Position numbers and translations under genes: made by a program. Shown here in pieces: positions 56,540-64,000 of a stretch of 64,000 bases of DNA (positions are counted from its first letter, which is position 1; the number at the start of each line of letters is the position of its first letter). This stretch comes from Duganella levis (GTDB lineage: Bacteria > Pseudomonadota > Gammaproteobacteria > Burkholderiales > Burkholderiaceae_D): assembly GCF_009857605.1 (NCBI RefSeq), contig NZ_WWCT01000005.1, positions 1-64,000 on the forward strand. The letters are read 5' to 3'. The notes beneath the pieces were generated by a model that was not told the origin of the DNA, ran no database searches, and worked only from the letters and a program-made list of their open reading frames with translations.

Positions 56540-57610
56540 TCAAGCCTTGCTCTTCTCTTCGATAACGTCCATCAGCTTTTTCCACGACTTGCTGAACGAC
56601 TCCGCGCCTTCGGTTTGCAACTGCGCGGCCAACGCATCGACGTCAATCCCGGCGTCGGCAAACTGCTTCAGCACTTTCTCCGCGTCGCCACCTTCCGGCG
56701 GCATACTGCCATTCACCACACCATGATCGACAAACGCCAGCAGTGTCTTCTCCGGCACGGTATTGATGGTGTTAGGCGCCGTCAGCGACTCCACGTACAA
56801 AATATCAGACGCCGCCGGATCCTTGGTACCAGTGCTAGCCCACAGCAAACGCTGCGCCAAAGCACCCGCCTCCGCCAGCTTGCGCCAACGCTGCGACGCA
56901 AGCAACTCACGATACGCAGCATAAGTCTGCCGCGCCACGGCGATCCCCAGCTTGTTCTTCAGCTCCTCCGGCACCTTGTCCTTGACGCCAGCATCCCAGC
57001 GACTGACAAACAGCGACGCTACCGACGCCACCTTCGGATCCAGCCCCGCATCAACGCGCCGCTCTATGCCGCGCAGATACGCCTCGGCAGCCGTCAGATA
57101 CTGCTCGCGCGAAAACAGCAACGTCACATTAACCGGAATGCCTGCAAAAATCGCCTCCTCAATCGTCTTCACACCTTCTGCCGTGCCGGGAATCTTGATG
57201 AAGGCGTTCGGCCGCTGCAAGCGTTCATGCAAAGTGCGCGCCTCGCGCAGCGTGCCCTCAGCATCATGCACCAGCAGCGGCGACACTTCCATCGACACCC
57301 AGCCGTCGATGCCATGAGAGGCCTCGTGCATCGGCCGGAACAGATCGGCGGCCTGCTGTAAATCTTCGAGCGCCAGTTCGAGGAACAGCGGTTCTCCCTT
57401 CCCGCCGGCCGCGCTTTTGGTGCGGATTGCTTCATCGTAGAAATCGGCTCCCTGGATGGCCGCCTCGAAGATGCTCGGATTCGACGTCAAACCGCTGATC
57501 TCATACTCGTCGATATACTTCTTCAGCGTGCCGCTGGTCAGCAGGCCTCGCGTGATATTGTCCAGCCACAGGCCTTGGCCCAGCTGGCGTAAATGTAGTG
57601 CAGGATTCAT
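56540..57610 (-). CDS. tal: Transaldolase
   Basis: The 356-residue transaldolase moves a dihydroxyacetone unit between sugar phosphates. The Schiff-base lysine is in NAFIKIPGTAEG, with SNPSIFEAAIQG near the start and IPVNVTLLFSREQYLTAAEAYLRGIE. The sequence is the longer TalA/TAL-PGI-like subfamily (about 350 residues) rather than the 317-residue E. coli TalB type. Its start overlaps the upstream HAD gene by four bases; gnd is next in the same operon. Confidence 0.93.
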   Translation of the reverse strand: MNPALHLRQLGQGLWLDNITRGLLTSGTLKKYIDEYEISGLTSNPSIFEAAIQGADFYDEAIRTKSAAGGKGEPLFLELALEDLQQAADLFRPMHEASHGIDGWVSMEVSPLLVHDAEGTLREARTLHERLQRPNAFIKIPGTAEGVKTIEEAIFAGIPVNVTLLFSREQYLTAAEAYLRGIERRVDAGLDPKVASVASLFVSRWDAGVKDKVPEELKNKLGIAVARQTYAAYRELLASQRWRKLAEAGALAQRLLWASTGTKDPAASDILYVESLTAPNTINTVPEKTLLAFVDHGVVNGSMPPEGGDAEKVLKQFADAGIDVDALAAQLQTEGAESFSKSWKKLMDVIEEKSKA

Positions 57611-58290
57611 GACACAGTCTCCTTTTGAAGGCCGGTAAAAGCCGGCAAGTCATAGCCCAGCAAATCGCCGATGCGATCGACCGCCAGATCCGGCGTCGTG
57701 TAACCGGCGACATCGTCGGCAAACGCGTAGTGGCCCTGACGCGGAAAAACGGTGGTAAGCCGGTCGGCCCAGCCCTTCTTCATCGCGGCCAGAATACGTA
57801 CCTTATCGTCGATCATCACATAGTGGCGCGCGGGATAAGCCACCTCGATCTGCTCCAGCATGGTCTCCTTGTGGATGTAGATCAGCACATTGCCCTCCAC
57901 CGCATCCCACAAGCCCGAATACTCCACTTTGCGCGGCTGGAACACCACGTCGCCATCCGACAGGATCACGACCTTGCCCCACTGGCGCAGGTGCTTGATG
58001 ACGTCCAGCGCGCCGGGATACAGGCGGTCGGCAAAGCGGTAGTTCATCAGCCACCCCGCCATCAGCAACAGCTTGGGATCGTTCATGGCGTCGATGCGAT
58101 AGCGCTGCAACGCGCCGAGGTAATCGGCATAACCGAGTTGCGCAAAAAGCTCCGTGTAAATGCTCCAGTAGCGATCGCGCGCCTCGGCGCCGAACTCCTT
58201 TTCCAGATGCTCGCGCAAATCGCTCTGGACACGGTCGTTGTCCATCAGCGTGTTGTCGCAATCAACCAGAAACACGATATCGTCAGCCAT
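57607..58290 (-). CDS. HAD-superfamily hydrolase between tal and gnd
   Basis: The 227-residue HAD hydrolase has motif I FLVDCDNTLMDND, motif II VVILSDGDVVFQPRKVEY and motif III/IV in HYVMIDDKVRILAAMK, with a helical cap between. It is translated with gnd and tal (overlaps of one and four bases), so its substrate is likely a sugar phosphate of the pentose phosphate pathway. This function is inferred from context only. Confidence 0.85.
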   Translation of the reverse strand: MADDIVFLVDCDNTLMDNDRVQSDLREHLEKEFGAEARDRYWSIYTELFAQLGYADYLGALQRYRIDAMNDPKLLLMAGWLMNYRFADRLYPGALDVIKHLRQWGKVVILSDGDVVFQPRKVEYSGLWDAVEGNVLIYIHKETMLEQIEVAYPARHYVMIDDKVRILAAMKKGWADRLTTVFPRQGHYAFADDVAGYTTPDLAVDRIGDLLGYDLPAFTGLQKETVS

Positions 58291-59318
58291 TACGCGGTTC
58301 CTGACTTATGCGGTTTCTCGGCGTGACCGCCAAAGCCGGCACGCATCGCCGACAGCACCTTGCCGGCGAATTCCGCATTGCCGCGCGAGCTGAATCGCTC
58401 GAACAGCGCGTTGCTCAACACCGGCACCGGCACGCCTTCGTCGATGGCGGCGGCGATGGTCCAGCGGCCTTCGCCGGAATCGGACACGCGGCCGGCATAG
58501 GCTTCCAGATGCGGATCCTGAAGCAGCGCGTCGGCCGTCAGGTCCAGCAGCCAGGAGCTGATCACGCTACCGCGTCGCCATAGTTCGCTGATCTCGCCCA
58601 GATCCAGATCGTACTGGTAGTGCTCCGGGTGGCGCAGTGGCGTGGTCTCGGCATCGACTTCCTGTTCCTGCTTTCCGATATTCGCGTGGCGCAGGATGTT
58701 CAGCCCTTCCGCATACGCGGCCATAATGCCGTACTCAATGCCGTTGTGGACCATCTTGACGAAGTGGCCGGCACCATTCGGGCCGCAATGCAGGAAGCCC
58801 TGTTCTGCGCTGCTGCCAGGCTTGTCGCGGCCGGGCGTGGGCGTGGCCGCATCGTGGCCCGGCGCCAGCGTGGAGAAAATGGGCTCCAGATGCTTGACCA
58901 CTTCCGGCTCGCCGCCGATCATCAGGCAGTAGCCGCGCGTCAGGCCGTGCGTGCCGCCGCTGGTGCCGACGTCGACGTAGTGCAGCTTCTGTTCCTTCAG
59001 CTGCGCGCTGCGGCGAATATCGTCGTGGTAGTGCGAATTACCGCCGTCGATAATGATGTCACCCGGCGATAGCAGCGGCTTCAAAATATCCAGCGTGGAG
59101 TCGACCGCGCCGGCCGGCACCATCAGCCACAGCACGCGCGGCGTTTCCAGCTTGGATACCAGGTCCTCCAGCGACGAAGCGCCGGTGACGCCGTCACGCA
59201 GCACCGCGTTGACGGTCTCCGCGTGGCGCGCGTAAGCGACACTGTGGTGACCCGCCGCCGCCAGGCGCCATACCATATTGGCGCCCATGCGCCCCAGTCC
59301 TATCATTCCGATCTGCAT
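58290..59318 (-). CDS. gnd: 6-phosphogluconate dehydrogenase, decarboxylating (short YqeC/GndA-type)
   Basis: The 342-residue enzyme oxidises 6-phosphogluconate to ribulose-5-phosphate and CO2. NAD(P) motif MIGLGRMGANMVWRLAAAGH, active-site DVGTSGGTHGLTRGYCLMIGG and HNGIEYGIMAAYAEGLN are clear. It is the short form (about 330-340 residues), distinct from the 470-residue enzyme, and many short forms use NAD. First of the gnd-HAD-tal operon; the stop overlaps the HAD start by one base (TAATG). Confidence 0.92.
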   Translation of the reverse strand: MQIGMIGLGRMGANMVWRLAAAGHHSVAYARHAETVNAVLRDGVTGASSLEDLVSKLETPRVLWLMVPAGAVDSTLDILKPLLSPGDIIIDGGNSHYHDDIRRSAQLKEQKLHYVDVGTSGGTHGLTRGYCLMIGGEPEVVKHLEPIFSTLAPGHDAATPTPGRDKPGSSAEQGFLHCGPNGAGHFVKMVHNGIEYGIMAAYAEGLNILRHANIGKQEQEVDAETTPLRHPEHYQYDLDLGEISELWRRGSVISSWLLDLTADALLQDPHLEAYAGRVSDSGEGRWTIAAAIDEGVPVPVLSNALFERFSSRGNAEFAGKVLSAMRAGFGGHAEKPHKSGTA

Positions 59319-59442
59319 AAAGATCCTTCGCGTTGTACAGGTTCGATGGGCGAGCAGGACTCAAGCCTGCACGCGCTAACGCCAGCTTAGGCTTCGGTAA
59401 AAATGAATTCGGTTAGATGGAGCACATAGCGGCGCCACCAGA

Positions 59443-60810
59443 CTAGCAGATTTGTTTCTGGATTGTGTCAGCGAGGAAGTCGTCGAAGGCCGACAGCAGG
59501 CGCGCGACGTCTTGAGCGGTGGTAGACGGACAGACCAGCAGCATATTGTGGAATGGCGTAATCAACAGTCCGCGATTGAGCAGGTAGAGGTGAATTGCCT
59601 GTTCCAGTTCGAAATCCATGACGGCGTGCGCTTCGCTGCCGTTACGCGGCGGCTGGTCGGTGAACTGGAATTCAGTGCGGGCGCCGATTTGCGTGACGCA
59701 CCATGGCAGGCCGTGGCGCGCGATCACATCGCGCAGTCCTTGCGCCAGCTGCGCCGCCAGCGCGAACATATGATGGTAAGCCGGCTCTGTCATCACCTGT
59801 TCCAGATTGGCGCGCATCGCGGCCATGGCGAACATATTGGCGCTCAACGTGGTACCGATGCCCGAATGGCCGGGCGGCGCGCTGCGCTTGGCTTGCTCCA
59901 CGCGGCGCGCCAGTTCCTCCGTAAAGCCATACGCAGCGCAGGGAATGCCGCCGCCGATTGGCTTGCCGATCACCAGCGCGTCCGGCATCATGCCATGCGC
60001 GCGGACGTAGCCTCCGGGGCCGCTGCTGATGGTGTGGGTTTCATCAATCACCAGCAGCGCGCCATGGCGCTTGATCAGCTGCTGCGCAGCCTCCCAGTAA
60101 TCCGGCTGCGGCAGCACCATGCCGACGTTGGTCATCACCGGTTCCGCCAGCAAACAGGCGATATCGCCTTGTTGCAAAGCCGCCTCCAGCGCCGGCAGGT
60201 CGTTGAACTCCACCACCACCGTGTGATCCGTCAGCGCGTGCACTTGACCGAGCAGGCTGTCGCGCTGCGTCGGCACGCCGTCAACCAGATCGACAAAGAC
60301 ATCATCCACCGTGCCGTGATAACAGCCATTGAAGACCAGCACCTTGCTGCGTCCCGTCGCCGCGCGCAGCCAGCGCAGCACGAAGCGGTTGGCGTCCGAC
60401 GCGGATAAGGCGAACTGCCAGCATGGCAGACCAAAGCGCCGCGCCAATTCGGCCGCCACCGGTCCGGCGTCTTCAGATGGCAGCATGGCGGTGTAGCCGC
60501 GCTTCGCCTGGCGCGCGATGGCCTGCGCCACCGGCTGCGGCGCGTGGCCGAACATGGCGCCGGTATCGCCCAGGCAGAAGTCCACGTACTCGTGGCCATC
60601 CGCATCGCGGAAGCGCGCACCACTGGCTTCACGCACCGTCAACGGGAATGGCGTGGACCAGTCATTCATCCAGTGCATCGGCACGCCAAACAGCAAATTT
60701 TTTCCAGCCTCCGCCGCCAGCCGCGCCGACTCGGGATTGCGCGCGATGTAGCTGTCGCGCTCCGCCGCAACCAACGCCTGCATGCGCTGCCGGTTCACAC
60801 CCGCGCTCAT
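59443..60810 (-). CDS. Class III PLP aminotransferase (glutamate-1-semialdehyde-mutase-like)
   Basis: The 455-residue fold-type I enzyme resembles GSA aminomutase and omega-aminotransferases. PLP lysine lies in DALVIGKPIGGGIPCAAYG, the PLP-binding Asp in LLVIDETHTISSGPGG, and GCYHGTVDDVFV is also present. ATG 60810 overlaps the ligase stop by four bases (ATGA). As the last gene of an ALDH and glutamine-synthetase-like operon, it most likely transaminates a polyamine, a gamma-glutamylated polyamine or an omega-amino acid. It is not the tetrapyrrole enzyme HemL. Confidence 0.88.
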   Translation of the reverse strand: MSAGVNRQRMQALVAAERDSYIARNPESARLAAEAGKNLLFGVPMHWMNDWSTPFPLTVREASGARFRDADGHEYVDFCLGDTGAMFGHAPQPVAQAIARQAKRGYTAMLPSEDAGPVAAELARRFGLPCWQFALSASDANRFVLRWLRAATGRSKVLVFNGCYHGTVDDVFVDLVDGVPTQRDSLLGQVHALTDHTVVVEFNDLPALEAALQQGDIACLLAEPVMTNVGMVLPQPDYWEAAQQLIKRHGALLVIDETHTISSGPGGYVRAHGMMPDALVIGKPIGGGIPCAAYGFTEELARRVEQAKRSAPPGHSGIGTTLSANMFAMAAMRANLEQVMTEPAYHHMFALAAQLAQGLRDVIARHGLPWCVTQIGARTEFQFTDQPPRNGSEAHAVMDFELEQAIHLYLLNRGLLITPFHNMLLVCPSTTAQDVARLLSAFDDFLADTIQKQIC

Positions 60811-62144
60811 ACCAGCAGCATCAGATGCTCGCGCTCCCACGAGCTGATAACGCGGCTGTAGGTGGCGAACTCCAGTTCCTTCACCTCGCAGAACGCCTGC
60901 ACAAACAGCTCGCCCAGCATTTCGCCCAACGGTTTGCATTCGCGCAGCCGCACGATGGCATCTTCCAGATTGCGCGGCAACTGGTCGTGCACCTGTTCCG
61001 CGCTGCCCGACGTTGGCGCAGAAGGTTTGAGACCTTGCGTCATGCCGAGATAACCGCAGGCCAGCGTGGCCGCCATCGCCAGATATGGATTCACATCCAC
61101 GCCCGGCACGCGATTTTCCACGCGGCGGTTGAGCGGCGCGGAATTCGGCACGCGAATGCCGCAGGTGCGGTTGTCATAGCCCCAGTGCACATTGGTCGGC
61201 GCCGACATGAAGCGCGACAGGCGGCGATACGAATTCACATGCGGCGCAAACAGCAGCGTGGCCGGCGCGATGTACGTCTCCAGCCCCGCGATATAGTGGA
61301 AGAACAAATCGCTGGCATCGCCATTCTTGCGCGAAAAGATATTTTCGCCAGTGGTCGTATCCAGCACGCTCTGATGGATGTGCATAGCGCTGCCCGGCTC
61401 CGTTTCCATCGGTTTGGCCATGAAGGTGGCAAAGATCCCATGCCGCAGCGCCGTCTCGCGCACCGCGCGCTTGAACAGGAACACGCGGTCGGCCAGCTCC
61501 AGCGCCTCGCCATGCGTGAAGTTGATTTCCATCTGCCCCGCGCCGGCTTCGTGGATCAGGGTCTCCACGCCCAGGTCATGCTGCTTGCAGAAGGTCGATA
61601 GCTCCAGAAAAAAGGGATCGAAGTCGTTGACCGCATCGATGGAATACGACTGCCGGCCGGACTCTATTTTCCCACTGCGGCCCAGCGGTGGCGCCAGCGG
61701 CTCGTGCGGATTGCTGCTGCGGGCAACCAGATAGAACTCCATCTCCGGTGCCACCACCGGCTGCCAACCCTGCTCCTCATACATTCGCAGCACCTTGCGC
61801 AGCACGGCACGCGGCGACAGGCCGACCGGCGTGCCGTCGAAATCCTGGCAATCGTGAATCACCAGCGCGACGTTTTCAGCCGCCCACGGCACCTGCCGCA
61901 ACGTGGCCAGATCGGGCACACAGATCATATCGGGATCGGTGGCGCCGACATACGGCAGGTTGTTGGGCTGCTCGCCGTTGACGGTATTCAGCAGGACGCT
62001 CTTGGGCAGACGCATCTCGCCTTCGTTGAGGAACAAGTCCTTGGGCAGGATTTTGCCGCGCGCGATGCCGGTCATATCCGCGATCACGCATTCCACCTCG
62101 TGGATATTGCGTTCGCGGAGGAAGTCTCTCATGGCCTGGCTCAT
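60807..62144 (-). CDS. Glutamine-synthetase-like gamma-glutamylpolyamine synthetase (paralogue 1)
   Basis: The 445-residue GS-family ligase has the catalytic EMEFYL strand, GAGQMEINFTHGEAL, SAMHIHQS and the NSYRRL and NRTCGIRVP Arg/Asn loops. No clear adenylylation site is seen. In this operon it probably joins glutamate to an amine (PuuA/PauA/GlnA-like) rather than to ammonia. AGGAG lies seven bases before ATG 62144. It is only about 30 percent similar by eye to the next gene product. Confidence 0.88.
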   Translation of the reverse strand: MSQAMRDFLRERNIHEVECVIADMTGIARGKILPKDLFLNEGEMRLPKSVLLNTVNGEQPNNLPYVGATDPDMICVPDLATLRQVPWAAENVALVIHDCQDFDGTPVGLSPRAVLRKVLRMYEEQGWQPVVAPEMEFYLVARSSNPHEPLAPPLGRSGKIESGRQSYSIDAVNDFDPFFLELSTFCKQHDLGVETLIHEAGAGQMEINFTHGEALELADRVFLFKRAVRETALRHGIFATFMAKPMETEPGSAMHIHQSVLDTTTGENIFSRKNGDASDLFFHYIAGLETYIAPATLLFAPHVNSYRRLSRFMSAPTNVHWGYDNRTCGIRVPNSAPLNRRVENRVPGVDVNPYLAMAATLACGYLGMTQGLKPSAPTSGSAEQVHDQLPRNLEDAIVRLRECKPLGEMLGELFVQAFCEVKELEFATYSRVISSWEREHLMLLV

Positions 62145-62158
62145 CGTCGCTCTCCTGC

Positions 62159-63508
62159 TCAGAAGCGGTTCAGGTAGCGCGCGGTTTCCCATGCGCTGAC
62201 GTGTTGACTGTATTCGATCCACTCGGCGCTTTTCAGCGCGCAGAATTCGCTGACGATGGTGCTGCCCAGCGCTTCGGCCAGCACGGTGTCCGCCTTCAGC
62301 GCGGCAGCGGCATCGCCCAGGTTTTGCGGCAGCATACGCAAGCCAAGCGTGGCTCGCTCAGCATCGCCCATCTCGTACACGTCCTGGTTGACCGGATCGC
62401 CCGCGTCCAACGCCCGTTCGATGCCGTCCAGGCCCGCCGCAATCACGCCGGCCAGCGCAAGGTAAGGATTGGCCGCACTATCCGGCAACCGCCATTCGAT
62501 CCGCTGATGCACGGTGCGCGCCACCACCGTGCGGTTATTGTCGCCGTAGCCGATAAACGCCGGCGCCCAGCTGGTGCCGGACTGCGACTGCCCGCACATC
62601 AGACGCTTGTACGAATTGACGGTTGGCGCGCACAGCGCAGTCAACGCTGGTGCGTGGTGCAGCAAGCCGGCGAGGAAGTGATACGCCAGCGGCGACAAGC
62701 CCAATGCACGGCCGCCCGGTTCCGCGTGATCGGCCGGACCGTGCGCAAACAGGGCGTTGCCATCGGAATCCGCCAGCGACAGATGAAAATGAAGTCCGCT
62801 GCCAGGCCGATCGGCAAACGGCTTGGGCATCATCGAGAACAGCATGCCCTCTTCCTCCGCGATGTGGTGTGCGGCCATCTTGAACAGCATGAAGTTATCC
62901 GCCGCGCGCAGCGCATCGGCGTGGTGGTAGTTGACCTCGAACTGCCCGGTGGCGTCTTCGTGGTCGATCTGATAGACACCCAGGCCGCATTCGTTCAGCG
63001 AAGTGGTAAGCTTGTCGAGGAAGGACCGGCGGCGCAGCAGGCTTTTCGTATCGTAGGATGGCTTCTCCAGCGCGTCGCTGGTTTCGGCGTCGTAACCGTT
63101 CGGGCCTTTTTGCAGCAGGAAGAATTCCGGCTCCAGGCCGGCGTTCAAGGTCCAGCCACGGGCCGCCAGCCGCGCCACCTGATGGCGTAGCACCTGGCGC
63201 GGACAGGCATCGAACGGCTTGCCGGCAACGTGACCATCCAGCACCACGCGCGCATAGCCTGGCATCCAAGGCATCGGCTGCAACGTGGTCAAATCGGCGC
63301 GGCCATAATATTCCGAACGCGGCCCGTTGCGCGGCAAGCCAGTGCCCCAGATCGACGCCCCGGAAAAGCCGGCGCCCGGCGACACGACATCGCCCAGATG
63401 CGCCAGCGGCACCAGCTTGCCCTTGGCCGCGCCGTGTATGTCGGTGAACTGCGCGAAGACGTAGCGCACGCCCTGCGCGCGCAGTTCCTCTATCCGATCT
63501 GTATCCAT
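62159..63508 (-). CDS. Glutamine-synthetase-like gamma-glutamylpolyamine synthetase (paralogue 2)
   Basis: The 449-residue GS-family protein has FTDIHGAAKGK near the N-terminus, EPEFFLL, ATGQFEVNYHHADAL, GSGLHFHLSL and CAPTVNSYKRLMCG, with NNRTVVARTV in the active site. This is the GlnT/GlnA4-like group. Its start overlaps the aldehyde dehydrogenase by 19 bases, and paralogue 1 follows 14 bases after its stop. Two different ligases in one operon suggest two amine substrates or a hetero-oligomer. Confidence 0.86.
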   Translation of the reverse strand: MDTDRIEELRAQGVRYVFAQFTDIHGAAKGKLVPLAHLGDVVSPGAGFSGASIWGTGLPRNGPRSEYYGRADLTTLQPMPWMPGYARVVLDGHVAGKPFDACPRQVLRHQVARLAARGWTLNAGLEPEFFLLQKGPNGYDAETSDALEKPSYDTKSLLRRRSFLDKLTTSLNECGLGVYQIDHEDATGQFEVNYHHADALRAADNFMLFKMAAHHIAEEEGMLFSMMPKPFADRPGSGLHFHLSLADSDGNALFAHGPADHAEPGGRALGLSPLAYHFLAGLLHHAPALTALCAPTVNSYKRLMCGQSQSGTSWAPAFIGYGDNNRTVVARTVHQRIEWRLPDSAANPYLALAGVIAAGLDGIERALDAGDPVNQDVYEMGDAERATLGLRMLPQNLGDAAAALKADTVLAEALGSTIVSEFCALKSAEWIEYSQHVSAWETARYLNRF

Positions 63509-64000
63509 GTGGTTTTCAGTTCCGTGTATTTGTCGAATGCATGCAGCGACTTGTCGCGGCCATTGCCGGACTGCTTGTAGCCGCCGAACGGCACGGTGAT
63601 GTCATCGCCGTCATACTGGTTGACGTGCACGGTTCCGGCGCGCAGCGCGCGCGCGGTCTGGATTGCCTTGCTCAGGTCCGACGTCCACACGGCGGCATGC
63701 AGGCCGTATGGCGTGGCGTTGGCCTGCCGCACCGCATCCTGCACGTCGGTAAAGCTCAGCACCGACAGCACCGGCCCGAAGATTTCCTCGCGCGCGATCA
63801 CCATGCTGCTATCTACCTGATCGAACAGCGTTGGCTCGATGTAGTAGCCGCCCGTATCAGTGCGAGCCTGCTTGCCGCCCGTGAGCAGCCGTGCGCCACC
63901 TGCGTGGCCGGCTTCGATGTAGCCCATCACCGTCTTCAGCTGCGTAGCATCGACAATCGCGCCCATGACCGTATTCTCGTCCAGCGGATCGCCTGGCTGG
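63490..64000 (-). CDS. Aldehyde dehydrogenase (C-terminal part; 5' end outside window)
   Basis: Only the C-terminal 170 residues are in the window; the frame stays open to the last base. They include GDPLDENTVMGAIVD, EPTLFDQVDSSMVIAREEIFGPVLSVL with the conserved Glu/Phe-Gly-Pro, VNQYDGDDITVPFGGYKQSGNGRDKSLHAFDKYTELKTTW. This is the PuuC/gamma-glutamyl-gamma-aminobutyraldehyde dehydrogenase type, fitting the polyamine operon. The stop overlaps the ligase start. Confidence 0.88.
   Translation of the reverse strand, partial: QPGDPLDENTVMGAIVDATQLKTVMGYIEAGHAGGARLLTGGKQARTDTGGYYIEPTLFDQVDSSMVIAREEIFGPVLSVLSFTDVQDAVRQANATPYGLHAAVWTSDLSKAIQTARALRAGTVHVNQYDGDDITVPFGGYKQSGNGRDKSLHAFDKYTELKTTWIQIG

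Noticed and set aside
59443..60810. Tetrapyrrole enzyme HemL
   Set aside because: The fold is shared, but the operon context (ALDH and glutamine-synthetase-like genes) and the lack of the HemL signature around the lysine point to amine catabolism.

Overview
The window is a GC-rich (high G/C at third codon positions) stretch of ordinary bacterial chromosome from a Betaproteobacterium. The gene orders pgk-pyk-fba-purC-purE-purK-sua5, purM/perM-hda-HAD-pcnB-folK-panB and sucC-sucD/recX-recA, together with a PPi-type phosphofructokinase, point to Burkholderiales and most likely Oxalobacteraceae (Massilia/Duganella/Janthinobacterium type). This is inferred from gene content and protein style; no 16S gene is present. 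No tRNA, rRNA, insertion sequence, prophage or CRISPR array was seen.

Layout: 1-5.1 kb holds the tail of a membrane protein, a zinc-type ArsR repressor with its operator and a His-rich CDF exporter, cysK, an exported FKBP, tcdA and a TPR protein. 5.2-12.2 kb holds a hemerythrin-PdxH fusion, cfa, msrA, a flavin reductase, a glutaryl-CoA-dehydrogenase-type enzyme and a divergent AraC/SDR pair. 12.2-16.1 kb encodes envelope proteins: OmpW and two lipoprotein hydrolases. 16.1-23.9 kb, all on the minus strand, is lower glycolysis (pgk, pyk, fba) followed by the purC-purE-purK-sua5 operon. 24-29.6 kb holds azlCD, a CHCC zinc-finger protein, an NTF2-like protein, a YheT-type hydrolase, a BepA-like M48 protease and moaC with a tiny coupled upstream ORF. 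29.7-34 kb holds a PilZ/YcgR protein, type IV pilin with a sigma-54 promoter and an enhancer-like repeat array, an FHA protein and sucCD. 34.3-42.8 kb holds recX, recA with a LexA box, a TctDE-like two-component system translationally coupled to a two-subunit sodium:solute symporter, and an S9 peptidase. 42.8-47.7 kb holds PPi-PFK, several small exported proteins, a nucleotide pyrophosphatase/phosphodiesterase-type enzyme and a MntA-HepT toxin-antitoxin pair. 47.7-54.3 kb is the purM / perM-hda-HAD-pcnB-folK-panB block. 54.4-59.3 kb is pentose-phosphate metabolism (tkt facing gnd-HAD-tal). 59.4-64 kb is a probable polyamine catabolism operon (ALDH, two glutamine-synthetase-like ligases, a class III aminotransferase), cut by the window end.

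Two themes link the genes. Central carbon metabolism is present as lower glycolysis, a reversible PPi-PFK, succinyl-CoA synthetase and non-oxidative plus 6-phosphogluconate pentose steps. Surface and regulation are represented by c-di-GMP sensing, sigma-54-driven pilin and a sensor kinase coupled to a symporter. The most unusual items are the single-ORF fusion of an HHE hemerythrin domain to pyridoxamine-phosphate oxidase, the symporter with an EF-hand-type loop and a large charged insert, the regulatory array upstream of pilA, and the MntA-HepT pair squeezed behind the purM terminator.
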